A stretch of 64,000 nt of DNA from Micromonospora terminaliae. Lineage in GTDB: Bacteria > Actinomycetota > Actinomycetes > Mycobacteriales > Micromonosporaceae. The first letter of the stretch is position 1, and each line of letters begins with the position of its first letter. Of this stretch, positions 33,421 to 41,358 are shown in pieces. The translations under genes were made by a program, and so were the position numbers. The notes beneath the pieces are model-generated. The model had not been told where the DNA came from, searched no databases, and saw only the letters and a program-made list of their open reading frames with translations. Location of the stretch: assembly GCF_009671205.1 (NCBI RefSeq), contig NZ_CP045309.1, forward strand, positions 1,550,001-1,614,000, read 5' to 3'.

Positions 33421-36006
33421 ATGTCACCCGTCCCGCTGCACCTCAGCCCACCCCGCCCGCCGCTGCGCCGGTTGCTCGCCGTGCTGGCCGTGCTGCTCGC
33501 CACCGTGGCACTGGTGGCACCGCCGTCCCCGGTCCGGGCGGCCGACCCGCTGCTCTCGCAGGGGCGGCCCACCACCGCCTCCTCGGTGGAGAACGCCGGC
33601 ACCCCGGCCGCCAACGCCACCGACGGCAACACCGGCACCCGGTGGGCCAGCGCCTTCGCCGATCCCCAGTGGATCCAGGTCGACCTCGGCGCCACCGCCA
33701 CCGTCTCCCGGGTCACCCTCGTCTGGGAGGCCGCGTACGCGCGGGCGTACCAGATCCAGACCTCGACCGACGGCGCCGCCTGGACGACGGTCTTCAGCAC
33801 GGCGGCCGGCGACGGCGGCACGGACGACCTCACGGTCACCGGCACCGGCCGCTACGTGCGGATGACCGGCACCGCCCGGGCCACCGCCTACGGCTACTCG
33901 CTGTGGGAGTTCCAGGTCTACGGCACCACGGGCGGCGGCAGCGGCTGCGACACCGCGACCAACGCGGCGCAGGGCCGGCCGGCCACCGCCTCCTCCACCG
34001 AGAACGCCGGCACCCCCGCCACGGCGGCGGTCGACGGCAGCGCCACCACCCGCTGGGCCAGCGCGGCCAGCGACCCCCAGTGGCTCCAGGTCGACCTCGG
34101 CAGCGTCCGTACCCTCTGCCGGGTCGTGCTGAGCTGGGAGGCCGCCTACGGGCGGGCGTACCAGATCCAGACCTCGACCGACGGCGCCACCTGGACCACC
34201 GTCTACACCACCGCCACCGGAGACGGCGGGACCGATACCCTCACCGTCAGCGGCTCCGGCCGCTACGTGCGCATGTACGGCACCGCCCGGGCCACCGGCT
34301 GGGGCTACTCGCTCTGGGAGCTCACCGTGAACACGGCCGGCGGCGGCACCATCCCGGGCGGCGGCTCGCTCGGGCCGAACGTCCTCACCTTCGACCCGTT
34401 GATGTCGAGCGCCAGCATCCAGAGCCAGCTCGACGCGGTCTTCCGCACCCAGGAGTCCAACCAGTTCGGCACCCAGCGGTACGCGCTCCTGTTCAAGCCC
34501 GGCGACTACTCCGGCATCAACGCGCAGATCGGCTTCTACACCTCGATCATGGGGCTCGGCCGGAACCCCGGCGACGTCCGGATCCACGGCGACGTCACGG
34601 TCGACGCCGGCTGGTTCAACGGCAACGCCACCCAGAACTTCTGGCGGTCGGCGTCCAACATGCAGGTGTTCCCCTCCGCCGGGTTCACCCGGTGGGCCGT
34701 CTCGCAGGCCGCGCCGTTCCGCCGGATGGACATCCAGGGCGACCTCAACCTCGCCCCGAACGGCTACGGCTGGGCCAGCGGCGGCTACATCGCGGACAGC
34801 CGGGTCACCGGCGTGGTCCAGCCGTACTCGCAGCAGCAGTGGTACACCCGGGACAGCAACGTGGGCGGCTATCTCAACGCCGTGTGGAACGTGACGAACT
34901 CCGGCGTGGTCGGGGCGCCGGCAACCAGCTTCCCCAACCCCGCGTACACCACCCTGGCGCAGACCCCGGTCAGCCGCGACATCCCGTACCTCTACCTCGA
35001 CGGCAGCGGCAACTACCAGGTCTTCGTCCCGTCCACCCGCACCAACGCCAGCGGCGCGTCCTGGCTGGGCGGCGCGACGCCCGGCACCTCGGTGCCGCTG
35101 AGCCAGTTCTACGTCGCCAAGCCGGGCGACTCCGCCGCCACCATCAACGCGGCTCTGGCCCAGGGGCTCAACCTGCTCTTCACGCCGGGCATCTACCCGG
35201 TCAGCCAGACCATCACGGTCAACCGGCCCGGCACCGTGGTGCTCGGCATCGGCTACCCGACGCTGATCCCGCAGAACGGCGTCACGCCCATGACCGTCGC
35301 CGACGTCGACGGCGTCCGGCTGGCCGGGCTGCTCTTCGACGCCGGCCCGACCAACTCGCCGGTGCTGCTCCAGGTCGGCCCGGCCGGCTCGGCCGCGAGC
35401 CACGCCGCCAACCCGACCTCCATCCAGGACGTCTTCTTCCGCATCGGTGGCGCCGGCGCGGGCAGGGCCACCACCAGCCTCGTGGTCAACCAGAACGACG
35501 CCCTCATCGACCACATCTGGGCCTGGCGCGGCGACCACGGCACCGGCATCGGCTGGACCGTGAACACCGCCGACACCGGCCTGATCGTCAACGGCAACAA
35601 CGTCACCGCGCTCGGGCTCTTCGTCGAGCACTACCAGAAGTACGAGGTGATCTGGAACGGCAACAACGGACGGACGGTCTTCTTCCAGAACGAGCTGCCG
35701 TACGACCCGCCCAGCGCGTCGGCCTGGATGAACGGCTCGCGGGTCGGCTACGCCGCGTTCAAGGTGGCCGACGCGGTCACCTCGTTCGAGGGCTGGGGGA
35801 TGGGCAGCTACTGCTACTTCAACGTCGACCCGACCATCGCGGCGTACCACGGCTTCGAGGCGCCGAACCGGACCGGCGTGCGGTTCCACAGCCTGCTCAC
35901 CGTCTCGCTGGGCGGCAACGGGTCGATCACCCACGTCATCAACGACACCGGTGGCACCGCGCAGGGCACGAACACCGTTCCCGTGAACGTGGTCAGCTAC
36001 CCGTGA
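33421..36006 (+). CDS. Secreted protein with two discoidin (CBM32-like) domains and a large beta-helix-like domain
   Basis: An 861-residue exported protein. The signal peptide covers residues 1-40 (RRLLAVLAVLLATVALVA core, ending VRA). Two F5/8-type-C discoidin domains follow (about 43-175 and 182-305); each has ASSxENAGTPA, TRWAS and DPQW-x-QVDLG, and they are clearly duplicates. Residues about 315-861 form a repetitive beta-rich domain (e.g. SIMGLGRNPGDVRIHGDV, DAGWFNGNATQNFWRSA, TPGIYPVSQTITVNRPGTV) like a pectate-lyase-type right-handed helix. It is often mislabelled 'adenylyl cyclase'; nothing in the sequence supports cyclase chemistry. Probably a carbohydrate-binding hydrolase or lyase acting outside the cell. 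TTGACA at 33313-33318 may be part of its promoter. A terminator hairpin follows. Confidence 0.8.
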   Translation: MSPVPLHLSPPRPPLRRLLAVLAVLLATVALVAPPSPVRAADPLLSQGRPTTASSVENAGTPAANATDGNTGTRWASAFADPQWIQVDLGATATVSRVTLVWEAAYARAYQIQTSTDGAAWTTVFSTAAGDGGTDDLTVTGTGRYVRMTGTARATAYGYSLWEFQVYGTTGGGSGCDTATNAAQGRPATASSTENAGTPATAAVDGSATTRWASAASDPQWLQVDLGSVRTLCRVVLSWEAAYGRAYQIQTSTDGATWTTVYTTATGDGGTDTLTVSGSGRYVRMYGTARATGWGYSLWELTVNTAGGGTIPGGGSLGPNVLTFDPLMSSASIQSQLDAVFRTQESNQFGTQRYALLFKPGDYSGINAQIGFYTSIMGLGRNPGDVRIHGDVTVDAGWFNGNATQNFWRSASNMQVFPSAGFTRWAVSQAAPFRRMDIQGDLNLAPNGYGWASGGYIADSRVTGVVQPYSQQQWYTRDSNVGGYLNAVWNVTNSGVVGAPATSFPNPAYTTLAQTPVSRDIPYLYLDGSGNYQVFVPSTRTNASGASWLGGATPGTSVPLSQFYVAKPGDSAATINAALAQGLNLLFTPGIYPVSQTITVNRPGTVVLGIGYPTLIPQNGVTPMTVADVDGVRLAGLLFDAGPTNSPVLLQVGPAGSAASHAANPTSIQDVFFRIGGAGAGRATTSLVVNQNDALIDHIWAWRGDHGTGIGWTVNTADTGLIVNGNNVTALGLFVEHYQKYEVIWNGNNGRTVFFQNELPYDPPSASAWMNGSRVGYAAFKVADAVTSFEGWGMGSYCYFNVDPTIAAYHGFEAPNRTGVRFHSLLTVSLGGNGSITHVINDTGGTAQGTNTVPVNVVSYP

Positions 36007-36013
36007 TCGTGCC

Positions 36014-36041
36014 GGGGGCGGTGGGGAGACCCGCCGCCCCC
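36014..36041 (+). terminator. Terminator hairpin with GAGA tetraloop
   Basis: A 12-base stem (36014-36025 with 36030-36041), with one U-G wobble, closes a GAGA tetraloop eight bases after the discoidin gene stop. Confidence 0.75.
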
Positions 36042-36109
36042 GCGCATGACGGGGGCCCCGGCGGGTACGCGACGCCGAACGGGGAAACCAGCGGGAACGG
36101 AGGAACGGG

Positions 36110-36232
36110 ATGAAGGTCCGAAGCTCCCTGCGCGCGCTCAAGCGCAAGGCCAACTCGATCGTGGTACGCCGCCGGGGCAAGGTGTTCGTGCTCAACAAGG
36201 CGGATCCCCGGCAGAAGGCCCGGCAGGGCTGA
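36110..36232 (+). CDS. rpmJ: Zinc-independent ribosomal protein L36 paralogue
   Basis: A 40-residue basic ribosomal protein, bL36 of the C-minus type: [20 protein letters not shown] then [18 protein letters not shown]. The four zinc ligands of the usual actinobacterial L36 (CxxC...C...H) are all missing, so this is the alternative form made when zinc is scarce or used as a second copy. GGAGGAA sits just upstream of the ATG. It lies between the discoidin gene and an SDR gene four bases downstream, and no other zinc-free ribosomal genes and no obvious Zur box are near. It is too short to be seen in many gene calls. Confidence 0.92.
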   Translation: MKVRSSLRALKRKANSIVVRRRGKVFVLNKADPRQKARQG

Positions 36233-36236
36233 CCGG

Positions 36237-37010
36237 ATGGCCGACATCCTCATCACCGGGGCCGGCAGCGGCCTCGGCCGGGGCGCGGCGCTCGGCCTGG
36301 CCCGGGCCGGCCACGACGTGATCGCCGGCGCGGAGATCTGGCCCCAGGTGCGCGACCTGCGCGCCGAGGCCGAACGCGCCGGCGTCACCCTCGACGCGAT
36401 CAAGCTGGACGTGACGGACCCGGCCGACCGTGCGGCCGCCCGGCGGCACCGGGCCGACATCCTGGTGCTCAACGCCGGCGTCCAGGAGGCGGGGGCGGTG
36501 GTGGAGATCCCGATGGACCGGGTGCGGCGGTCCTTCGAGGTGAACGTCTTCGGCCACCTGCACCTCGCGCAGGACCTCGTACCGCCGATGCTGGAGCGGG
36601 GCGCGGGCAAGGTCGTCTGGATGTCCTCGGCGGTCGGCATCCGCACCCGGCCGTTCATCGGCGTGTACGCCGCCACGAAGCACGCCATCGAGGCGCTCGC
36701 CTGGGCCATGAAGGGCGAGCTGGAACCGCGCGGCGTCCGGGTCGCCGTGATCAACCCGGGCCCCTACCGGACCGGCTACAACGACACCGGGGTCGAGGCC
36801 ATGTCCCAGTGGTGGGACGCCTCCACGGCCCTGCTCGACCGGCCGGACTTCGCCGACTACCTGGAGCACCAGCGCGACCCGCGGGAGATGGTCGACGAGC
36901 TGGTCCGGGTGATCCCGGCCGACCGCCATCCGTTCCGGACGCCGTACCCGGATGAGCTCCGGCAGCAGCTCAGGGAGTTCGAGTCGCAGGTCTGGGACGC
37001 GGCGACGTGA
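36237..37010 (+). CDS. Short-chain dehydrogenase/reductase (SDR)
   Basis: A 257-residue classical SDR oxidoreductase. The cofactor loop TGAGSGLGRG is at residues 7-16, NAG at about 79-81, the catalytic serine in VVWMSSAVG and the active Tyr-x3-Lys in YAATKHAIEAL. The residues after the second strand do not carry an obvious NADP-selecting arginine. The substrate is unknown. It starts four bases after the L36 gene and is probably co-transcribed with it. Its last 41 bases overlap the convergent glycosyltransferase gene. Confidence 0.9.
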   Translation: MADILITGAGSGLGRGAALGLARAGHDVIAGAEIWPQVRDLRAEAERAGVTLDAIKLDVTDPADRAAARRHRADILVLNAGVQEAGAVVEIPMDRVRRSFEVNVFGHLHLAQDLVPPMLERGAGKVVWMSSAVGIRTRPFIGVYAATKHAIEALAWAMKGELEPRGVRVAVINPGPYRTGYNDTGVEAMSQWWDASTALLDRPDFADYLEHQRDPREMVDELVRVIPADRHPFRTPYPDELRQQLREFESQVWDAAT

Positions 37011-37728
37011 CCTCGGCCGCCTCGTCGGCGTGCCGGCCGGGCGCCAGCAGCCGGGCGGCGGCGAACCGCACCAGCGGCCGGTAGATCCGGGCCGAGTCGG
37101 CCAGCGAGGAGAAGTGCGACGAGGAGTTGCCGGCCTGGTAGCGGGTGGCGATGGGGACCTGCGCGATCGGCAGCCCGGCCCGGGCGGCGAACAGCAGCAC
37201 GTTCATCTCGTACTCGAACCGCTCGCCCGGGACGCTCCCGAGCCAGCCCAGCAGCGCGGCCGGGTAGGCCCGCAGGCCGGTCTGGGTGTCCCGCACGTGG
37301 CGGCCGGTGGCGACGCGGAACGCGGCCCGGGTCATCGCGTTGCCGAACCGGCTGCGCAGCGGCACCTCACCGTCGAACCGGCGCACGCCCAGCGCCGGCG
37401 CGCCGGTGTCGCGCATCCGGTCGGCGACCCGGACGACGTCGGGGATCAGGTGCTGCCCGTCGGCGTCCACGCACACCACGTCCCGCCCCGGGTGGTGGCC
37501 CGCGACGTACCGGAAGCCGGTCTTCAGCACGACGCCCTTGCCCCGGTTGACCCGCCGCCGCAGGACGGTGGCGCCGCGGTCGCGGGCCGCCGCGAGCACC
37601 CGGGCGGCGGCCGGGCCGCTGCCGTCGTCGACGACCAGCACGTGCGCCGCGGGCAGCGCGGCGGCCACGTCGTCGACGAGCCGCGGCAGGTGGTCCCCGG
37701 GTCGGTACACCGGCACCAGCACGATCAC
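36970..37728 (-). CDS. Family 2 glycosyltransferase (polyprenyl-phosphate-sugar synthase type)
   Basis: A 252-residue GT-A fold transferase. Signatures are IVLVPVYRPGDHLPRLVDD at the start, VLVVDDGSGP for the nucleotide-sugar site, VNRGKGVVLKTGFRY, and VCVDADGQHL with the D-A-D metal motif. It lacks C-terminal membrane helices, so it resembles dolichol-phosphate-mannose/DPM1-like enzymes that act at the membrane surface. The sugar and acceptor are not predictable. GTG 37728 has GGGAGG five bases upstream; longer frames lack the GT opening. The 3' end overlaps the SDR gene. Confidence 0.87.
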   Translation of the reverse strand: MIVLVPVYRPGDHLPRLVDDVAAALPAAHVLVVDDGSGPAAARVLAAARDRGATVLRRRVNRGKGVVLKTGFRYVAGHHPGRDVVCVDADGQHLIPDVVRVADRMRDTGAPALGVRRFDGEVPLRSRFGNAMTRAAFRVATGRHVRDTQTGLRAYPAALLGWLGSVPGERFEYEMNVLLFAARAGLPIAQVPIATRYQAGNSSSHFSSLADSARIYRPLVRFAAARLLAPGRHADEAAEVTSPRPRPATRTP

Positions 37729-37790
37729 GCAAACCTCCCGGGTGGACCCGTCGCCGCCGGCCCCCCGTCGGGGCCGATCGACGGTCGTCC

Positions 37791-38456
37791 TTACCCGGGG
37801 CGCCGGCCGGCGAATCCGGGCCGGTCCGGAAACAGGCCCGCGACCCGCTGCGCCGCGCGGGCCAGGCCACGTTCCCGGCGCAGCAGCGCCTCGGGGGTAC
37901 GCAGGCCGAGGTAACACACGCGGCTGGCCGCCCGGACCACCCGCTCGCGGCGGGCGGGCACCGGGTCGGGCGCGGTCACCGGCACGTCCAGCAGCGCCGC
38001 GCCGGAGAGCCCGAGCACCTTGCCGGCCAGGAAGCGGATCCGGGGCAGGTGCCACGGGTGGGAGACCAGCCCGAGCGGCCGGGCCGGGGTGTGTTCCGGC
38101 CCGGCGAGCAGTCCGTCCTGGACGGTGTGCGCCAGGTTCTGCAGCGTGGTCCGGGAGCGGGTCTCGGCGTACAGGCGGGCGTACGAGTCGAGGCCGGCCT
38201 CGCGGGCCAGGGCCAGCATGAGCTCGCCCTCCCGGTAGCCGGCGGGCGGCTCCGGCGCCCCGGCGGGGCCGTGCGGCCAGCCGCCGGTGAACACCACCCG
38301 CGCCCCGTCGGCCCGCCGGAATTCGGCGGCGTGCGCGCGGACGTACCCGGCGGCGGCCGCCACCCGGGCGGCGCTCTCCGCGGTGAGGCGGTAGCCGTCG
38401 TGGCCCGCCACCACCCCGCGGCCGAACACGAGCAGCACGGTGGCGGTCGGCGTCAT
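37791..38456 (-). CDS. YdcF/DUF218-family protein
   Basis: A 221-residue protein of the DUF218 fold: VLLVFGRGVVAGHDGYRLT, DGARVVFTGGWPHG, AETRSRTTLQNLAHTV (the E-x2-S-x-T-x2-N signature) and LVSHPWHLPRIRFLAG. Unlike SanA/ElyC it has no membrane helix, but TVLLVFGRG may be a buried strand. Function unknown; some relatives modify envelope metabolism and YdcF binds SAM. TACCGT ends seven bases before the ATG without a Shine-Dalgarno, so it is probably leaderless. It is followed, on the same strand, by the glycosyltransferase 62 bases away. Confidence 0.85.
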   Translation of the reverse strand: MTPTATVLLVFGRGVVAGHDGYRLTAESAARVAAAAGYVRAHAAEFRRADGARVVFTGGWPHGPAGAPEPPAGYREGELMLALAREAGLDSYARLYAETRSRTTLQNLAHTVQDGLLAGPEHTPARPLGLVSHPWHLPRIRFLAGKVLGLSGAALLDVPVTAPDPVPARRERVVRAASRVCYLGLRTPEALLRRERGLARAAQRVAGLFPDRPGFAGRRPG

Positions 38457-38482
38457 CCGACCGACGGTACGCCGGCTGCCGG

Positions 38483-38758
38483 TCAGTCCTCGTCGGCGCC
38501 CGGTGGCCAGGGCGGCTCGCCCACGCCGGTGATGCGCACCCCGCCCCACGGGTCGGCCTCGGCGAGCCGGCCCCGGGCGACCCGCTCGCCGACCCGGACC
38601 TCGACGTCGCGCCGGCCGGAGCGGAGCAGCCGCAGCATGCGCGGCTCCGGCTCGATCCGGCCCGCCCAGTGGTAACGGCCGTCGACCGGTTCCCAGCGCC
38701 CGCTGGCGTGCAGCCGGACCGTGGTGCCGGCGATCTCCGCCGGGCCCTGCCAGCTCAC
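38483..38758 (-). CDS. DUF4873-like protein coupled to a TetR regulator
   Basis: A 91-residue protein with a small beta-barrel-like sequence: TTVRLHASGRWEPVDGRYHW, RIEPEPRMLRLLRSGRRDVE, RVGERVARGRLAEADPWGG, and a proline-rich end. I recognise this as DUF4873, which is also found fused to flavin monooxygenases. Function unknown. The GTG start overlaps the TetR stop by four bases (GTGA), so the two are translated together. Together with the divergent AurF-like oxygenase gene it forms a three-gene group. Confidence 0.8.
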   Translation of the reverse strand: MSWQGPAEIAGTTVRLHASGRWEPVDGRYHWAGRIEPEPRMLRLLRSGRRDVEVRVGERVARGRLAEADPWGGVRITGVGEPPWPPGADED

Positions 38759-39471
38759 CGCTCGATCCGCTCGTGTGCGCGGGTCAGTTCGTGGGGCAGG
38801 TCGGCGCTGCGCCTTACCCCCTCGATGCCGCTCCAGAGCAGGGTGGTGAGGTAGTCGGTGAGGGCCGCGCGGCGGATCGGCTGCCCGTGGGTGGCCCACC
38901 AGTCGCCGACCGCCTGCACGAACCCGACCAGTCCGTACGCCCAGGGCTCGGCGGGGCCGGCGTCGAGCCCGAGCGCGCGCAGCCGGTCGCCGATGACCCG
39001 GGCCAGGCCGGTGGCCACCTGGCGGCTGGTGCCGGCCACGACCTGCTGGATGCCGGGGTGGCCGGACTCGTGCAGCAGGAACCGGTAGAGCGTGGGCTCG
39101 GACTCGATGACGCTCAGGTAGGCGTCGATGGTCGCCTCGACCAGGGCGCGCTCCTCGCGGACCCGCTCGACGGCGGGGGCCACGGCGTCGACGACCCGGG
39201 CCGCCACCACCTCGCTGACGGCCAGCCAGAGTTGCGCCTTGTCGGCGAAGTAGCGGTAGAGCACCGGCTTGCTGACCCCGGCCGTGGCGGCGACCTGGTC
39301 CATGTCGACGGTCGGCCCGTGCCGCAGCAGCGCCTGCACGGCCGCGCCGATCAGCTCCTGCCGCCGCTGCTCGCGGTGGCCGGCCCAGCGGTCCCGCCGG
39401 CCGGTGGGTCGGGCCGCGGGCGGCTCCGACGGGGCGTCCGGGCCATTGACATCCGTGGAGGTGCGTCGCAT
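38755..39471 (-). CDS. TetR-family regulator controlling the AurF-like gene
   Basis: A 238-residue regulator. The HTH is HREQRRQELIGAAVQALLRH followed by VDMDQVAATAGVSKPVLYRYFADKAQLW (two adjacent segments, residues about 30-75). A helical ligand domain of the TetR_C_13/33-like kind fills the rest. It is divergent from the oxygenase gene, 49 bases away, with a palindromic GTAAC-A-GTTAC between them. The DUF4873 gene is coupled downstream. Ligand unknown; regulators of this type next to AurF/SCP-like genes often answer fatty acids or acyl-CoA, but that is inference. Confidence 0.88.
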   Translation of the reverse strand: MRRTSTDVNGPDAPSEPPAARPTGRRDRWAGHREQRRQELIGAAVQALLRHGPTVDMDQVAATAGVSKPVLYRYFADKAQLWLAVSEVVAARVVDAVAPAVERVREERALVEATIDAYLSVIESEPTLYRFLLHESGHPGIQQVVAGTSRQVATGLARVIGDRLRALGLDAGPAEPWAYGLVGFVQAVGDWWATHGQPIRRAALTDYLTTLLWSGIEGVRRSADLPHELTRAHERIER

Positions 39472-39481
39472 GCTACCACTC

Positions 39482-39503
39482 GTAACAGTTACTGGAAGTT
39501 ACG
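39482..39503. promoter_or_regulatory. Probable TetR operator between TetR and the diiron oxygenase
   Basis: GTAAC-A-GTTAC (39482-39492) is a perfect palindrome, and AGTTAC repeats at 39498-39503. It lies between divergent starts at 39471 and 39521, where a shared operator is expected. Confidence 0.6.
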
Positions 39504-39520
39504 TCAACTGTGGAGGGGCC

Positions 39521-40423
39521 ATGGAGGGGACGCCGGCCGGATTCCCGCGGGAGGCGGTGGCCACCCGCCTGCTCGCCGCCTCGGTGCGCACGAGCTACGA
39601 CCCCGTCGTCGACATCGACTGGTCGGCGCCGCCCGTCCCCGGCGCCTACTGGATGCCGCCGCAGCGCAGCAGCCTCTACGGCACCGAGCTGTGGGCGGGG
39701 CTGAGCGAGGAGCAGCGGATCGAGCTGACCAAGCACGAGGTGGCCAGCGCGGCGAGCGCCGGGCTGTGGTTCGAGACGATCCTCATGCAGATGCTCATCC
39801 GGCACTACTACGACGCGGATCCGACCAGCCGGCACGCCCAGTACGCGCTCACCGAGGTCGCCGACGAGTGCCGGCACTCCATCATGTTCGGCCGGCTCAT
39901 CGAGGCCATGGGCTGTCCGGTCTACCGGGCCGATCCGTTCGACCATCTGCTCGGGCGCTGGCTCAAGGCCACCGCCACCGGCCCGCGGATGTATGCGGCG
40001 ATCCTCATCGCCGAGGAGATCCTCGACGCGTTCCAGCGCGAGGCCATGGCCGACGAGTCGATCCAGCCGCTGATCCGGATGGTGTCCCGGATCCACGTGG
40101 TCGAGGAGGCCCGGCACGTGCGCTTCGCCCGGGACGAGCTGACCCGTCAGGTCGAGGCGGCCGGCCCGGTCGGGCTGTCCTACGCGCGGCTGGTGATCGG
40201 GCGGGCCGCGTACTCGATCACCCGCCGGCTGGTCAACCCACGGGCGTACGCGGCCGTCGGCATCCCGCCGGCGGTCGGGGTGGCCACGGCCCGGTCCAAC
40301 CCGCACTGGCGGGCCACCCTGCGCTGGTCGGCCCAGCGGATCGCCGACCACCTGACCGAGCTCGGGCTCGTCGCCGGGCCGGGCCGGCTGCTCTGGCGCC
40401 GCGCCGGCCTGCTGGGGGACTGA
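39521..40423 (+). CDS. AurF-like diiron oxygenase
   Basis: A 300-residue helical protein of the AurF/p-aminobenzoate N-oxygenase family. Diiron-ligand motifs are visible in three helices: TKHEVASAASAGLWFE, VADECRHSIMFG (ExxH) and VVEEARHVRFA (ExxH). It fits a dimetal oxygenase that oxidises aliphatic or aromatic substrates; the substrate is unknown. No biosynthetic cluster is nearby, so it may be a lipid- or fatty-acid-related oxygenase, consistent with the TetR regulator. TGGAGGGG sits just before the ATG at 39521; longer frames upstream are non-coding-like. Confidence 0.85.
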   Translation: MEGTPAGFPREAVATRLLAASVRTSYDPVVDIDWSAPPVPGAYWMPPQRSSLYGTELWAGLSEEQRIELTKHEVASAASAGLWFETILMQMLIRHYYDADPTSRHAQYALTEVADECRHSIMFGRLIEAMGCPVYRADPFDHLLGRWLKATATGPRMYAAILIAEEILDAFQREAMADESIQPLIRMVSRIHVVEEARHVRFARDELTRQVEAAGPVGLSYARLVIGRAAYSITRRLVNPRAYAAVGIPPAVGVATARSNPHWRATLRWSAQRIADHLTELGLVAGPGRLLWRRAGLLGD

Positions 40424-40474
40424 CCGACGGCCCACCCGGGGAGGGCCGCCGCCGGTCGCGCCGGTGCAACCGTC

Positions 40475-40762
40475 TCAGCGACCCCGGCGCCGCCCCGAGT
40501 GCAGCCGGAGCGCGTTGCAGACGTCGAACACGCCGGACACGTCCCAGGCCAGCTCGCCGGCGACCCGCCGGGTCTCCGCGTCGGCCACCAGCCCGGCCAG
40601 GATCACCACCCGGTTCTGCACCGTGACGGTGATCTGCTGCCGCCGGGTGGTCCAGTCGATGCTCAGCCGCTGCGCCACCAGGGCGGCGAGCCGCACGTCC
40701 GCGCCGTCCGGCGCGGGCTGCCCGTCCTCGGCGAACGGGAAGTCGGGGAACGGCCAGGGCAT
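40475..40762 (-). CDS. BON-domain protein
   Basis: A 95-residue protein with one BON domain: VAQRLSIDWTTRRQQITVTV, VVILAGLVADAETRRVAGEL and VFDVCNALRLHSG show the family beta-alpha-beta-beta-alpha pattern. The N-terminal 25 residues are aromatic/acidic (PWPFPDFPFAED). No signal peptide is visible, so it is probably cytoplasmic and may bind phospholipid or a partner protein. The ATG overlaps the STAS-gene stop by one base (TGATG), so it is translationally coupled. It is last in a three-gene minus-strand operon. Confidence 0.82.
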   Translation of the reverse strand: MPWPFPDFPFAEDGQPAPDGADVRLAALVAQRLSIDWTTRRQQITVTVQNRVVILAGLVADAETRRVAGELAWDVSGVFDVCNALRLHSGRRRGR

Positions 40763-41358
40763 CACGATGTGCGGGCTCCTTCCGCTCGTTCGCGGCTCTC
40801 CACCGCCACCTCGGACCGGCGCGCCGGTACCGCCCCGACCGAGCCGCCCAGCGCCGCGGCGCGGCTGTCGAACACCGCGAAGACCCCGTCCAGCCGCATG
40901 GTGTGCAGCACGGTGCGCACGAACCGGGACGGCGCCACGAGGCACAGCCGCCGGCCCTTGCGCCGGGTCTCCTGCCGGGCCCGGACCAGCAGCCCGAGCC
41001 CCGCCGAGTCGATCACCTCGACCGCGCTGAGGTCGACCAGCACGCGGTCGCCCACCGTGACGGCCTCGGCGAGCGCCCGGCGTACCGGCTCCGCGGCGTC
41101 GGCCTCGGGGACGGCCGGCGCGCCGCCGACCTCGTCGAGGTCGTCGACGCCGAGGCCCCCGTCCGCCACGGTGGACCGGGCGCTGCACCGCGGACAGTGG
41201 TGCGGCCCGGAGGCGAAGGGCGAGCCGGCCCAGCCGTTCTCGAACACCAGCGTCCAGACCACCTCGGCGTCGGGCAGGATGCAGCCGGTGCCCGTGACGC
41301 TGTCCCCGCAGGCGTCGCAGATGAGCAGCATCAGGTGCTCCGCCGGTACGACCGTCAC
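40762..41358 (-). CDS. STAS-domain anti-sigma-antagonist-like protein with N-terminal zinc ribbon
   Basis: A 198-residue protein. The first about 60 residues contain two cysteine pairs, CDACGDSVTGTGC and HHCPRCSA, a zinc-ribbon pattern. Residues about 90-175 form a STAS domain: VLVDLSAVEVIDSAGLGLLV carries the phosphorylatable serine of SpoIIAA/RsbV-type antagonists, and GRRLCLVAPSRFVRTVLHTM follows. It may release a sigma factor from an anti-sigma kinase, possibly under zinc or redox influence. The SigF-like gene lies 3.2 kb away. GTG 41358 overlaps the stop of the upstream small membrane gene by four bases (GTGA). Confidence 0.8.
   Translation of the reverse strand: MTVVPAEHLMLLICDACGDSVTGTGCILPDAEVVWTLVFENGWAGSPFASGPHHCPRCSARSTVADGGLGVDDLDEVGGAPAVPEADAAEPVRRALAEAVTVGDRVLVDLSAVEVIDSAGLGLLVRARQETRRKGRRLCLVAPSRFVRTVLHTMRLDGVFAVFDSRAAALGGSVGAVPARRSEVAVESRERAEGARTS

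Noticed and set aside
33421..36006. 'Adenylyl cyclase' annotation often given to this family
   Set aside because: No cyclase motif or fold pattern is present; domain layout is that of a secreted carbohydrate-active protein.
33424..36198. 924-residue minus-strand open frame
   Set aside because: Antisense to the discoidin/beta-helix gene and the L36 gene, low complexity.
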